In this document: positions 12,859 through 25,998 of the stretch, one piece after another
Numbering within the stretch: position 1 is the stretch's first letter
Layout: each line of letters opens with the position of its first letter
Assembly (NCBI GenBank): GCA_037176725.1
Contig: JAZBRS010000076.1
Span: forward strand, 124,205,001 to 124,269,000
DNA from: Posidonia oceanica
Lineage: Eukaryota > Streptophyta > Magnoliopsida > Alismatales > Posidoniaceae
Reading direction: 5' to 3'
Length of the DNA: 64,000 bases
Notes under the pieces: generated by a model
What the model was told of the DNA's origin: nothing
The model's input: only the letters and a program-made list of their open reading frames with translations
Database searches by the model: none
Translations under genes and position numbers: made by a program

Positions 12859-15800
12859 CTTGATAGGGCTTGCGCCTATCATTCTGGGCGTTTCGGTCTT
12901 GATAAGGCTTGCACTTATCATTCCTGACCTCTTCCAGGTCTTTATTGGGCTTGCACCTATCATTCCTGGTGGTCCAGTCTTGATTAGGCGTGCACATATC
13001 ATTCCTGACCTCTTCGTGGTCTTGATAGGGCTTGCACCTATCATTCTTGGCGGTCCGGTCTTGATTAGGCTTGCACTAATCATTCCTGACCTCTTCTGGG
13101 TCTTGAAAAGGCTTGCACCTATCGTTCCTGGCAGTCTGGTCTTGATAAGGCTTGCACTTATCATCCCTGACCAGTTCCTGGTCTTGATAGGGCTTGCACC
13201 TAACATTCCTGGCGGTCCGGTCTTGATTAGGCTTGCACTTATCATTCCTGACCTCTTCCTGGTCTTGCAAGGGCTTGCACCTCTCGTTCTGGGCGGTCCG
13301 GTCTTGATAAGGCCTGCCCTTATCATTCCTGACCTCTTTCGGGTCCTGATAGGGCTTGCACCCATCATTCCTGGTGGTTCTGTCATTATAAGGCTTGCAT
13401 TTATCATTCCTGTCCTCTGCCTGGGTCTTCATTGGGCTTGCACCTCTCATTCCTAGCGGTCCGGGCTTGATAAGGCATGCACTTAACATTCCTGAGCTCT
13501 TCCCAGGTCTTGATAGGGTTTGCACTAATCTTTCCTGGTGGTCCGCTCGTGATAAGGCTTGCACATATCATTCCTGACATCTTCCTGGTCTTGAGCAGGC
13601 TCGCACCTATCATTCCCAGCGGTACGGTCTTGATAAGGCCCGCACTTAACATTCCTGACCTCTTTCGGGTATTGATAGGGCTTGCACCTATCATTCCTAG
13701 CGCTCCGGTCTTGATAAAGTTTGCATTTATCGTTCCTGACCTCTTCTGGGTCCTGATAGGGCTTGCACCTATCATTCCTAGCGGTCCGGTCATGATTAGG
13801 CTTGCACTTATCGTTCCTGACCTCTTCCGGGTCTCGATAGGGCTTGCACCTATCATTCCAGGCAGTCCGGTCTTGATATGGCCTGCCCTTATCATTCCTG
13901 ACCTCTTCCGGGTCTTGATTGGGCTTGCACCTATCTTTCCTGGCGGTCCGGTCATGATAAGGCTTGCACTAATCATTCCTGACCTCTTCCGAGTCTTGAT
14001 AGGCCTCGTAGCTATCGTTACTGGCGGTTCGGTCACGATAAGGCTTGCACTTATCATTCCTGACCTCTTCTGGATCTTGATAGGGCATGCACAATCTTTC
14101 CCAGTGGTCCAGTCTTGATAAGGCTTGCACTTATCATTCTTGACCTCTTCCTGGTCTTGATAGGGCTTGCACCAATCATTCCTGGCTGTCCGATCTTGAT
14201 GAGGCTTGCACTAATCATTCCTGACCTCTTCCGGGTCTTGATAGGGCTTGCACCAATCATTCCTAGCGGTACGTTCTTGATGAGGCTTGCACTTATCAGT
14301 CCTGAACTCTTCTGAGTCTTGATAAGGATTGCACCTATCATTCTTGGCAGTCTGGTCTTGATCAGGCTTGCACTTATCATCCCTGACCTCTTCCGAGACT
14401 TGATAGGGCAAGCACCTACCATTCTTGGCGGTCTGGTCTTGATAAGGCTTGCCCTTTTCATCCATGACCCCTTCCTGGTCTAGATAGGGCTTGCACCTAT
14501 CATTCCTGACCTCTTCCTGGTCTTTGTAGGGCATGCACCTATCATTCCTGGCAGTCCGGTCTTGATAAGGCTCGCTCTTATCATTCCTGACGCCTTTGGG
14601 ACTTGATAGGGTTTGCACCTATCTTTCCTGGCGGTCCGCTCTTGATAAGGCTTGCACATATCATTCCTGATCTCTTCCTGGTCTTGAGCGGGCTCGCACC
14701 TATCATTCCCTGCGGTACGGTCTTGTTAAGGCCTGCACTTAACATTCCTGACCCCTTTCGGCTATAGATAGGGCTTGCACCTATCATTCCTGGCACTCCA
14801 GTCTTGATAAAGTTTGCATTTATCGTTCCTGACCTCTTCCTGGTCTTGATAGGGCTTGTACCTATCAATCCTGGTGGTCCGGTCTTGATTAGGCTTGCAT
14901 TTATCATTCTTGACCTGTTCCGGGTCTTAATAGGGCTTGCACCGATCATTCCAGGCAGTCCGGTCTTGATATGGCCTACACTTATCATTCCTGACCTCTT
15001 TCAGGTCATGATAGGGCTTGCACTTATCATTCCTGGCGGTCCAGTCTTGATAAGGCTTGCGGTTTTCATTCTTGACCACTTCTGGGTCTAGATAGGGCTT
15101 GCACCTATCATTCCTGGCGGTTCGATCTTGTTATGGCCTGCATTTATCATTCCTGAACTCTTTCGGGTCTTGTTAGGGTTTGCAAAAATCATTCCTAGCG
15201 GTCCAGTCTTGATAAGGCTTGCTGTTTTCATTCCTGACAACTTCTGGGTCTTGACAGGGCTTGCAGCTATCATTCCTGTCTGTCCGGTCTTGATTAGGCC
15301 TGCACTTAACATTCCGGACCTCTTTCGGATCTTGATAGGGCTTGCACCTATCATTCCTAGCGGTCCGATCCTGATAAGACTTGCACTTATCGTTCCTGAC
15401 CTCTTCCGGGTCCTGATAGGGCTTCCAGTTATCATTCCTGGTGGTCCGGCCCAGGTAAGGCATGCACTGAGCATTCCTGACCTCCTTCGAGTCATGGTGA
15501 TGCTTGCTCCGATCATTCCTGGTGGTCCTATCTTGGTAAGCTTTGCACTTATCAATCCTGACCTCTCTCTGGGTCTTGATAAGGCTTGCACCTATCAATC
15601 CAGGCGGTCTTGTCTTGATAAGGCTTGCACTTATCATTCCTGACCTGTTCCAGGTCTTGATAGGGCTTGCACCGATCATTCCAGGGGGGCCGGTCTTGAT
15701 CAGGCTTGCACTTAGCATTCTTGACATCTTTCGGGTCTTGATAGGGCTTGCACCAATCATTCCTGGCAGTCCGGTCTTGTAAGGCATGCACTTATCATTC

Positions 15801-18371
15801 CTGACCTCTTCTGGGTCTTGATAGGGCTTCCAGTGATCATTCCAGGTGGTCCGGTCTTGGTAAGGCTTGCATTTATCATTCCTGAACACTTCCGGGACTT
15901 GATAAGGTGTCTCCTATCATTCCAGGCGGTCCGGTCTTGATAAGCCTTATACTTATCATTCCTGACCTCTCTTTGCGTCTTGATAGGGCTTGCCCCAATC
16001 ATTCCTGGCGGTTCGGTCTTGATAAGGCTTGCACTTATCATTCCTGACCTCTTCTGGGTCTTAATAGGGCTTGCACCACTCATTCCTGGCGGTCTTTTCT
16101 TGATAAGGCTTACACTTATCGTTCTTGACCTCTCCTTGGGTCTTGATAGGGCTTGCACTTATCATTCCTTGCGGTTCGATCTAGATAAGGCGTGCACTTA
16201 TCATTCCTGATCTCTTCCTGGTTTTGATAGGGCTTGCACGTATCATTCCGGTTGGTCCGGTCTTGATGAGGCATGCACTTATCATTCCTGACCTCTTCTG
16301 GGTCTTGATAGGGCTTACACCTATCATTCCTAGCGGTCCGGTCTTGATAAGGCTAGCACTTATCTTTCCTGACCTCTTCCGTGTCTTGATAGGGCTTGCA
16401 CCTATCTTTCCTCGCGGTCTGGTCTTGATAAGGATTGCACTTATCATCCCTGACCTCTTCCTCATCTTGATAGGGATTGCACCTATCATTCCTAACGGTC
16501 CAGTCTTGATACGCCTTGCACATATCATTCCTGACCTCTTCTGGGTCTAGATAGGGCTTGCACCTATCATTCCTGGCGGTCCAGTCTTGATAAGGCTTGC
16601 ACTTTTCATTCCAGACATCTTCTAGGTCTTGATAGGGCTTGCACCTATCATTCCTGGCCGTCTGGTCTTGATAAGGCCTGCACATATCAATCCTGGCCAC
16701 TCCCTGGGTCTTGATAGGGCTTGCACCGATCATTCTTGGACGTCTGGTCATGATAAGGCTTGCTCTTAGCAATCATGACCACTTCCGGGTCTTGATAGGG
16801 CTTGACCTATCATTCCTGACGGTCCGGTCTTGATAAGGCTTGCACTTATCATTCCTGACCTCTTCTGTGTCTTGATAGCGCTTCCAGCTATCTTTCCTAG
16901 CGGTCCAGTCTTGGTAAGGCTTGCACTTATCATTCCCGACATCTTCCAGGTCTTGATAAGGCTTGCTCCTATCAATCCTGGCGGTCCTATTGTGATAAGC
17001 CTTGCACTTATCATTCCTGCCTCTCCCTGGGTCTCGATAGGGCTTGCACCTATCATTCCTGGCGGTCCAGTATTGATTTGGCATGCACTTAACATTCCTG
17101 ACCTCTTCCGGGTCTTGATTGGGCTTGCACCTATCTTTCCCGGCGGTCCGGTCATGATAAGGCTTGCTCAAATCATTCATGACCTCTTCTGGGTCTTGAA
17201 ATGCCTCGTACCTATCGTTACTGGCGGTCCGGTCACGATATGGCTTGCACTTATCATTCCTAACCTCTTCTGGGTCTTGATAGGGCGTGCACCAATCTTT
17301 CCCAGTGGTCCAGTCTTGATATGGCTTGCACTTATCATTCTTGACCTCTTTCTAGTCTTGATAGGGCTTGCACCAATCATTCCTGGCTATCCGATCTTGA
17401 TTAGGCTTGCACTTATCATTCCTGACCTCTTCCGGGTCTTGATAGGGCTTGCACCAATCATTCCTAGCGGTACGTTCTTGATGAGGCTTGCACTTATCAG
17501 TCCTGAACTCTTCCGGGTCTTGATAAGGATTGCACCTATCATTCTTGGCGGTCTGGTCTTGATCAAGCTTGCACTTATCATCCCTGACCTCTTCTGGGAC
17601 TTGATAGGGCAAGCACCTACCATTCTTGGTGGTCCGGTCATGATAAGGCTTGCACTAATCATTCCTGACCTCTCCCTGGGTCTCGATTGGGCTTCCACCT
17701 ATCATTCCTTGCGGTCCGGTCTTTATAAGGCTTGCACTTTTCATTCCTGACCTCTTCCGGGATATGATAGGGCTCGCGCCAATCCTTTCTGGCAGCCCGA
17801 TTTTGTTAAGGCTTGCACTTATCAATCCCGACCACTTCCGGGTCCAGATCGGGCTTTCACCTATCATGCCAGTCGGTTCGGTCCTGATAAGGCTTGCACT
17901 TATCGTTCCTTACCTCTTCGGGTCTTAATAGGGCTTGCACCTATCATTCTTGGTGTTCCGGTCGAGATAAGGCATGCACATAACCTTCCTGACCTCTTCC
18001 GTGTCTTGAGAGGGCTTGCATGTATCATTCTTGGCGGTCTGGTCTTGATAAGGCTTGCCCTTATCATCCATGACCCCTTCCTGGTCTTGATTGGGCTTGC
18101 ACCTATCATTCCTGACCTCTTCCTGGTCTTTGTAGGGCATGCACCTATCATTCCTAGCAGTCCGGTCTTGATAAGGCTCGCACTTATCATTCCTCACGCC
18201 TTTCGGGTCTTGATAGGGCTTGCACCTATCATTCCTGACAGTCTGGTCTTGATAACGCTTGCACTTATCATTCCTAACCTCTCCCTGGGACTTGATAGGG
18301 CTTGCCCCTATCATTCCTGGCGGTTCGGTGTTGTTAAGGCTTGCACTTATCGTTCCTGACATCTTCTGGGT
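12859..18371 (+). repeat. Higher-order satellite block, copy 2 (about 5.5 kb)
   Basis: This is a direct tandem copy of the preceding block at offset 5513 bp. A one-base deletion near 14093 (against 8579) shifts the offset from 5514 to 5513. Near-identity over kilobases suggests that this duplication is more recent than the spread of the 81-bp unit. Confidence 0.8.
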
Positions 18372-21300
18372 CTTGATAGGCCTTGCGCCTATCATTCTGG
18401 GCGTTTCGGTCTTGATAAGGCTTGCACTTATCATTCCTGACCTCTTCCAGGTCTTTATTGGGCTTGCACCTATCATTTCTGGTGGTCCGGTCTTGATTAG
18501 GCGTGCACATATCATTCCTGACCTCTTTGTGGTCTTGATAGGGCTTGCACCTATCATTCTTGGCGGTCCGGTCTTGATTAGGCTTGCACTAATCATTCCT
18601 GACCTCTTTTGGGTCTTGAAAAGGCTTGCACCTATCGTTCCTGGCAGTCCGGTCTTGTTAAGGCTTGCACTTATCATCCCTGACCTCTTCCTGGTCTTGA
18701 TAGGGCTTGCACCTCTCATTCCTGGTGGTCCGGTCTTGATAAGGCTTGCACTTATCATTCCTGACCTCTTCCTAGTCTTGCTAGGGCTTGCACCTCTCGT
18801 TCTTGGCGGTTCGGTCTTGATAAGGTCTGCCCTTATCGTTCCTAACCTCCTTCGCGTCTTGATAGGGCTTGCACCTATCATTCCTGGCGGTCCGGCCTCG
18901 ATAAGGCTTGCACTTGTCATTCCTGACCTCTTTCGCGTCTTGATAAGGCATGCACTTATCATTCCTGACCTCTTCCGGATCTTGATATGGCTTGCACTGA
19001 TCAATCCTGGTGGTCTTGTCTTGGTAAGACTTGCATTTATCATTCCTAACCTCTTTCGGGTCTTGATAGGGCTTGCACCTAACATTCCGGGCGGTCCGGT
19101 CTTGATAAGGCTTGCACTTATCATTCTAGACCTCTCCGTGGGTCTTGATAGGGCTTGCACCTTTCTTTCCTGGCGGTCCGATCTTGATAAGACATGCACT
19201 TATCATTCCTGTCCTCTTTCGGGTCTTGGTATGGGTTGCGCCTATCTGTCCTGGCGATCCAGTCTTGATAAGGCTTGCTCCAATCATTCCAGACCTCTCC
19301 GAAGAGGTTTTGATTGGGCTTGCACCTAACAATCCCGGCGGTCCGGTCTTGATAAGGCTCGCACTTGTAATTCCTAGACCCTTCCTGGTCATGATAGGGC
19401 TTGTGCCTATCATTCTTGGATGTCTGGCCATGATAAGGTGTGCACTTATCATTCCTGACCTCTTCCTGGTCTTGATAGGGCTTGCACCAATCATTCCTGG
19501 CGGTCCGGTCTTGATTAGGCTTGCACTTACCATTACTGACCTCTTCCGGGTCTTGATAGGGCATGCACCTATCATTCATGGCAGTCCGGTCTTGATAAGG
19601 CTTGCACTTACCATTCCAGACCTCTTCCGGATCTTGATAGGGCTAGCAGCTATCTGTCCTAGTGGTCCGGTCTTGGTAAGGCTTGCACTTATCATTCCTG
19701 ACCTCTTCCGAGCCATGATATGGCTTGCACCTATCATTCCTGGCGGTCCGATCTTGATGAGGCATGCACTTACCATTCCTGATCTTCTGGGTCTTGATAG
19801 GGCTTGCACATAACATTCCAGTCAGTCCGGTCTTGATAAGCCTTGCACGTATAGTTCCTGACTTCTTCTGGGTAATGATAGGGCTTGCACCTATCATTCC
19901 AGGCGGTCCGGTATGGATGAGGCTTGCACTTATCAATCCTGACCTCTTCCGAGTCATGATAGGGCTTGCACTTATCATTCCTCACGATCTGGTCATGATA
20001 TCGATTGCACTTATCATCCCTGACCTCTTCCTCATCTTGATTGGGATTTCACCTATCATTCCTGGCGGTCTCGTCTTGATAAGGCTTACACTTATCATTC
20101 TTGACCTCTCCCTGGGTCTTGATAGGGCTTGCACCAATCATTCCTGGTGGTCCGGTCAAGATTAGGCTTGCACTTATCATTCCTGACCTGTTTAGGTCTT
20201 GATAGGGCTTGCGCCTATCATTCCTGGCGGTCCGATCTAGATAAGGCGTGCACTTATCATTCCGGATCTCTTCCTGGTTTTGATAGGGCTTGCATGTATC
20301 ATTCCGGTTGGTCCGGTCTTGATGAGGCATGCACTTATCATTCCTGACCTCTTCTGGGTCTTGATAGGGCTTACACCTATCATTCCTGGCAGTCCGGTCT
20401 TGATAAGGCTAGCACTTATCATTCCTGACCTCTTCCGGGTCTTGATAGGGCTTGCACCTATCATTCCTCGCGGTCTGGTCTTGATATGGATTGCACTTAT
20501 CATCCCTGACCTCTTCCTCATCTTGATAGGGATTGCACCTATCATTCCTGGTGGTCCGGTCTTGATACGGCTTGCACATATCATTCCCGACCACTTCTGG
20601 GTCAAGATAGGGCTTGCACCTATCATTCCTGGCGGTCCAGTCTTGATAAGGCTTGCACTTTTCATTCTTGACATCTTCTCGGTCTTGATAGGGCTTGCAC
20701 CTATCATTCCCAGCGGTTCGGTCTTGATAAGGCCTATACTTATCAATCCTGACCACTCCCTGGGTCTTGATAAGGCTTGCACTGATCATTCTTGGCGGTC
20801 TGGTCATGATAAGGCTTGCTCCTGGCAATCCTGACCTCTTCCAGGTCTTGATAGGGCTTGACCTATGATTCCTGGCGGTCCGGTCTTGATAAGGCTTCCA
20901 CTAATCATTCCTGACCTCTTCCGTGTCTTGATAGGGCTTCCAGCTATCATTCCTGGCGGTCCGGTTTTGGTAAGGCTTGCACTTATCATTCCTGACATCT
21001 TCCGGGTCTTGATAAGGCTTGCTCCTATCAATCATGGCGGTCCTGTCTTGATAAGCCTTGCACTTATCATTCCAGCCTCTCCCTAGGTCACGATAGGGCT
21101 TGCACCTATCATTCCTGGAAGTCCAGTATTGATTTGGCATGCACATAACATTCCTGACCTCTTTCGAGTCTTGATTGGGCTTGCACCTATCATTCCTGGC
21201 GGTCCGGTCATGATAAGGCTTGCACTTATCATTCCTGACCTCCTCCAGGTCTTGATAGGTCTCGTACCTATCGTTACTGCCGGTCCGGTCACGATATGGC

Positions 21301-22450
21301 TTGCACTTATCATTCCTGACCTCTTCTGGGTCTTGATAGGGCATGCACCAATCTTTCCCAGTGGTCCAGTCTTGATAAGGCTTGCACTTATCATTCCAGA
21401 CCTCTTCCGGGTCTTGATAGGGCTTGCACCAATCATTTCTGACTGTCCGATCATGATAAGGCTTGCACTTATCATTCCTGACCTCTTCCGGGTCTTGATA
21501 GGGCTTGCCCCTATCATTCCTGGTAGTCCGGTGTTGTTAAGGCTTGCACTTTCCGTTCCTGACATCTTCCGAGTCTTGATAGGGCTTGCGCCTATCATTC
21601 TGAGCGTTCCGGTCTTGACAAGGCATGCACTTATCATTCCTGACCTCTTCCAGGTCTTTAAAGGGCTTGCACCTATCATTCCTGGCGGTCCGGTCTTGAT
21701 TAGGCATGCACGCATCTTTCCTGACCTCTTCGAGGTCCTGATAGGGCTTGCACCTATCATTCCTGGCGGTTCGGTCTTTATTACGCTTGCACTAATCATT
21801 CCTGACCTCTTCCGGGTTTTGAAAAGGCTTGCACCTATCATTCCTGGCGGTCCGGTCTTGATAAGGCTTGCACTTATCATCCCTGACCTCTTCCTGGTCT
21901 TGATAGGGCTTGCACCTATCATTCCTGGCGGTCCGGTCCTGATAAGGCTTGCACTTATCATTCCTGACCTCTTCCTAGTCTTGCTAGGGCTTGCACCTTT
22001 CGTTCTTGGCAGTCCGGTCTTGATAAGGCCTGCACTTATCATTCCTGACCTCTTTCGGGTCATGATTGGGCTTGCACCAGTCATTCCTGGTGGTTCTGTC
22101 TTTTTAAGGCTTGCACTTATCATTCCTGACCTCTCCTTGGGTCTTCATAGGGGTTGCACCTCTCATTCCTAGCGGTCCGGGCTTGATAAGGCTTGCACTT
22201 ATCATTCTTGAACTCTTCCAGGTCTTGATAGGGTTTGCACCTATCTTTCCGGGCAGTCTGGTCTTGATAAGGCTTGCACATATCATTCCTGACCTCTTCC
22301 TGGTCTTGAGCGGGCTCGAACCTATCTTTCTCGGCGGTTCGGTCTTGATAAGGCATGCACTTAACATTCCTGACCTCTTCGGGTATTGATAGGGCTTGCA
22401 CCTATCATTCCTGGCAGTCCGGTCTTGATAAAGTTTGCATTTGTCGTTCC
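18372..22450 (+). repeat. Partial and rearranged third higher-order block
   Basis: About 18372-18850 continues as a third copy of the block start (compare 12859-13330). It then diverges, and from about 20.2 kb units matching 16.2-18.3 kb resume at an offset near 4056 bp, followed by units matching the block start again. This reads as a third block with an internal loss. Remaining units to 24621 and those at 6171-7345 are related but more diverged; 6750 for example resembles 10365. Confidence 0.6.
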
Positions 22451-25289
22451 TGACCTCTTCGGGTCTTGATAGGGCTTGCAGCTATCTTTCCTGGCGGTCC
22501 GGTCTTTATTAGGCTTGCACTTATCGTTCCTGACCTCTTCCAGGTCTTGATAGGGCTTGCACCTAACATTCCTGGTGGTCCGGTCTTGATATGGCCTGCA
22601 CTTCTCATTCCTGACCTCTTTCGGGTCATGATAGGGCTTGCACCAAACATTCCTGGTGGTTCTGTCTTGATAAGGCTTGCACTTATCATTCCTGACCTCT
22701 CCCTGGGTCTTGATAGGGCTTGCACCTCTCGTTCCTAGTGGTCCGATCTTGATAAGGCTTGCACATATCATTACTGAACTCTTCTGGGTCTTGTTAGGGT
22801 TTGCACCTATCTTTCCTCGCGGTCCGGTCTTGATATGGCTTGCACATATCATTCGTAACATCTTCCTGGTCATGAGCGGGCTCACACCTATCATTCCTGG
22901 CGGTCCGGTCATGATAAGTCTAGCACTTATCATTCCTGACCTCTTCCGGGTATTGATAGTGCTGGCACCAATCGTTCCTTGGTGTCTGGTCTTGATAAGG
23001 TTTGCATTTATCATTCCTGACCTCTTCTGGGTCATGTTATGGCTTGCAACTATCATTCCTGGCGGTCCAGTCTTGATAAGGCTTGCACTTATCGTTCCTG
23101 ACCTCTTCCGGGTCTTGGTAGGGCTTGCACCTATCATTCCTAGCGGTCCGGTCTTGGTTAGGCTTGCACTTATCATTCTTGACCTCATCTGGGTCATGAT
23201 TGGGCTTGCACCTATCATTCCTGGTGGTCCGATCTTGATAAGGCTTGCACTTATCATTCCTGACCTCCTCCGTGTCTTGATAGGCCTTCCAGCTATCTTT
23301 CCTGGCAGTCCGGTCTTGGTTAGGCTTGCACTTATCATTCCTAACCTCTCCCTCGGTCTTGATAAGGCTGCTCTTATCATTCCAGGCAGTCCGGTCTTGA
23401 TAAGCCTTGCACTTATCATTCCTGACCACTCTTTGGGTCTTGATAGGGCTGGTGCCTATCCTTACGGGCGTTCCGGTCTTGGTAAGGCTTGCACCTATCA
23501 TTCCTGACCTCTTCCGGGTCTTGATTGGGCTTGCACCTATCATTCCTAGCTGTCCGGTCTTGATTAGGCATGCACATATCATTTCTGACCTCTTCAGGGT
23601 CTTGATATGGCTTGCACCTATCATTCCAGGCGGTCCGGTCTTGATTAAGCTTGCACTAATCATTCCTGACCTCTTCCGGGTCAAGAAAAGGCTAGCAGCT
23701 ATCGTTCCTGGCGGTCCGGTCTTGATAAGGCTTGCACTTATCATCCCTGACCTCTTCCTGGTCTTGATAGGGCTGCAACCTATCATTCCTGGCAGTCAGG
23801 TCTTGATAAGGCTTGCACTTTTCGTTCCAGACCTCTTCCAGGTCTTGCTAGGGCTTGCACCTCTCATTCTTGGCGGTCCTGTCTTGGTAAGGCCTGCACT
23901 AATCATTACTGACCTCTTTCGGGTCATGATGGAGCTTGCACCTATCAATCCTGGCGGTTCTGTCTTGATAAGGCTTGCACTTATCATTCTTGACCACTTC
24001 CGGGTTTTGATTGGGCTTGCACCTATCATTCTTGGCGGTCCGGTCTTGATATGGTTTGCATTTATAATTCCTGACCACTTCCGTGTCTTGATAGGGCTTG
24101 CACCTATCATTCCTGGTGGTCTGGTCTTGATTAGGCTTGCACTTATCGTTCCTGACCTCTTTCGGGTATTGATAGGGCTTGCACCTAACTTTCCTGGCGG
24201 TCCGGTCTTGATATGGCCTGCACTTATCATTCCAGAACTCTTTCGGGTCATGATAGCACTTGCACCTATCATTCTTGGCGGTTCTGTCATGATAAGGCTT
24301 GCACTTATCATTCCTGACCTCTCCCTGGGTCTTGATAGGGCTTGCACCTCTCGTTCCTAGCGGTCCAGTCTTGATAAGGCTTGCACTTATCATTCCAGAA
24401 CTCTTCTGGGTCTCGTTTGGGTTTGCACCTATCTTTCCTCGCAGTTCGGTCTTGTTAAGGCTTGCTCATATCATTCTTGACCTCTTCTGGGTCTTGAGCG
24501 GGCCCGCACCCATAATTCCTGGCAGTCCGGTTTTGATAAGGCTTGCACTTATCATTCCTGACCCCTTCCGGGACTTGCTACGGCTTGCACCTTTCATTCC
24601 TAGGGGTCTGGTCTTGATAAGTGTAGTAATCCCAATCTGAATCAGGCTTACTATTAGCGGCGATTGATCCAAGGAAGAGGCTCAACTCGGAAACACTTAA
24701 AATCGAGGAAAAAAAGGAAAGATAAGACAAATCAGAGTCGCCACCATGTCTATTAACGGGAGACAAGGAAAACCGGGGGAAATGCGTGCATTAACACGCA
24801 AAACCAAGCAAGAAATGCAAAGCAAAGCAATGCAAAGGAAACAAATGCAAATACATGCAAATGAAATGACTCTAGCCTAGGATAAGGGCAATATGGTCAT
24901 TGCGGGCCAAAAGACTGAGCAAGGACTCCTGTTACGTGCGGGGAAGGTGTTAGGCACCCCCGACACGCCCGAGAATCGGTCTTTCTAGGCTTACGCTCGC
25001 ATATGCAGGGAAATGCAGATCTGAATGCCTATGTGCCTATGAGTGCCTAAATGAATGCCCAAGGTGTGCTCTAAGTGGAGAGATGCAAAGCAAGGAAGTA
25101 AACGTGCTGTCTAAGTGCTCAGCTACGCTGTCTGTGTTCCGAACCGGGCGAAACCCAGCTCGTGAGAACTCCAGGCAGTAAGCATCACTGCCCTATATGC
25201 AAATGCGGGCGAAAAAGCAAAACAACGGGAAAACCATGCAATGCAGACGACATGCAAGAGAAAATGGCATAAAACACGCAAAACGAGGC

Positions 25290-25545
25290 GAGGAACAAGA
25301 AAGCACGCAAAACGGTGCAAAAGAACGAAACCAGTGCGCAAAACAAGCAAAAAAGCAAGGCGGCACGCAAAATGGTGCAGAAAGACAAGATCGGCATGCA
25401 AAACGAGTGAAAAAGCAAGGCGGCACGCAAAACGGAGCAAAAAGACAAGATCGGTACGCAAAACAGCGCAAAAGAGAAAGCAGGCACGCAAAACGGTGCC
25501 AAAACGAGAGCGGGCACGCAAAACAGTGCCAAAAGCAGTGAGATA
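25290..25545 (-). repeat. 30-bp minisatellite in the E2 LTR
   Basis: This is the same GGCACC...GCGTGCC unit as in the E1 LTR, read on the - strand, with fewer and more decayed copies and some irregular unit lengths. Confidence 0.75.
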
Positions 25546-25671
25546 GAACCTCAGAAAAGCCACGCGAATGCTAATGCAGAGAAAGAGATTGGAAGAAGCA
25601 AAAGGAGAAGTAGAACAATGCATGTGTGAGAACAGGCGCTGTCCGAGGCCACACAGAGTAGGTGTGAAGAC

Positions 25672-25998
25672 CTACAAAGGGGAGAAGTAAGCAAACGGAG
25701 GGATTACCACTTCTTTGGGACTGTTTCCCACTAAACCGTTCCACGATGTGTCCCGCACGCTGCCCAAAGCTCGCGGCGCGATCGGATCGTGGAAAAGGGG
25801 GAAGAAGGTCGCATTAAGTGGCGAATCTAGGGAAAACACAACACAAAACCCTTGGGGAAACGTGAAACGAGGATCGGAGTTGATAGACAAGAAGAGGAGG
25901 CCCTATTCTACATGCTCAAAGAGACAGAAAGCGAAAATAAAGCAAACTATGCAAATGGCATGCAGATGAATGCAATGCAGGGGTTCAGGAGGACATAC
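25672..25998 (-). other. Candidate intron inside the E2 LTR (327 nt)
   Basis: On the - strand CCAG/GTATGTCC gives a donor at 25998, and a pyrimidine tract ending TTTGTAG gives an acceptor at 25672. The length equals that in both E3 LTRs. Confidence 0.45.

Larger units (their letters stand above)
6171..24621 (+). repeat. 81-bp satellite array (about 228 units, 18.45 kb)
   Basis: The unit has two half-units. The 42-bp half-unit reads TCTTGATAAG, GCTTGCA, CTTATCATTCC, then TGACCTCTTCCGGG. The 39-bp half-unit reads TCTTGATAGG, GCTTGCA, CCTATCATTCC, then TGGCGGTCCGG. Each half is centred on a hyphenated palindrome with a 7-base spacer (GATAAG/CTTATC or GATAGG/CCTATC). The array fills the whole space between the inward-facing 3' LTR ends of E1 and E2 with no gene or other insertion. 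Since 81 is a multiple of three and three of the six frames lack stops in the consensus, long open frames of 27-residue repeats appear throughout; they have no ATG or stop at fixed places and I regard them as non-coding. Confidence 0.95.

Noticed and set aside
6171..24621. CRISPR-like array of palindromic repeats
   Set aside because: Repeats are head-to-tail without unique spacers, next to plant LTR elements; this is a satellite.
6135..24640. Dozens of long open frames (up to ~420 codons) of 27-residue repeats on both strands in the array
   Set aside because: They follow from an 81-bp period (a multiple of three) and a consensus lacking stops in three of six frames. Starts and ends fall wherever a unit has a point change or a one-base length change; no conserved start, stop or flanking signals.
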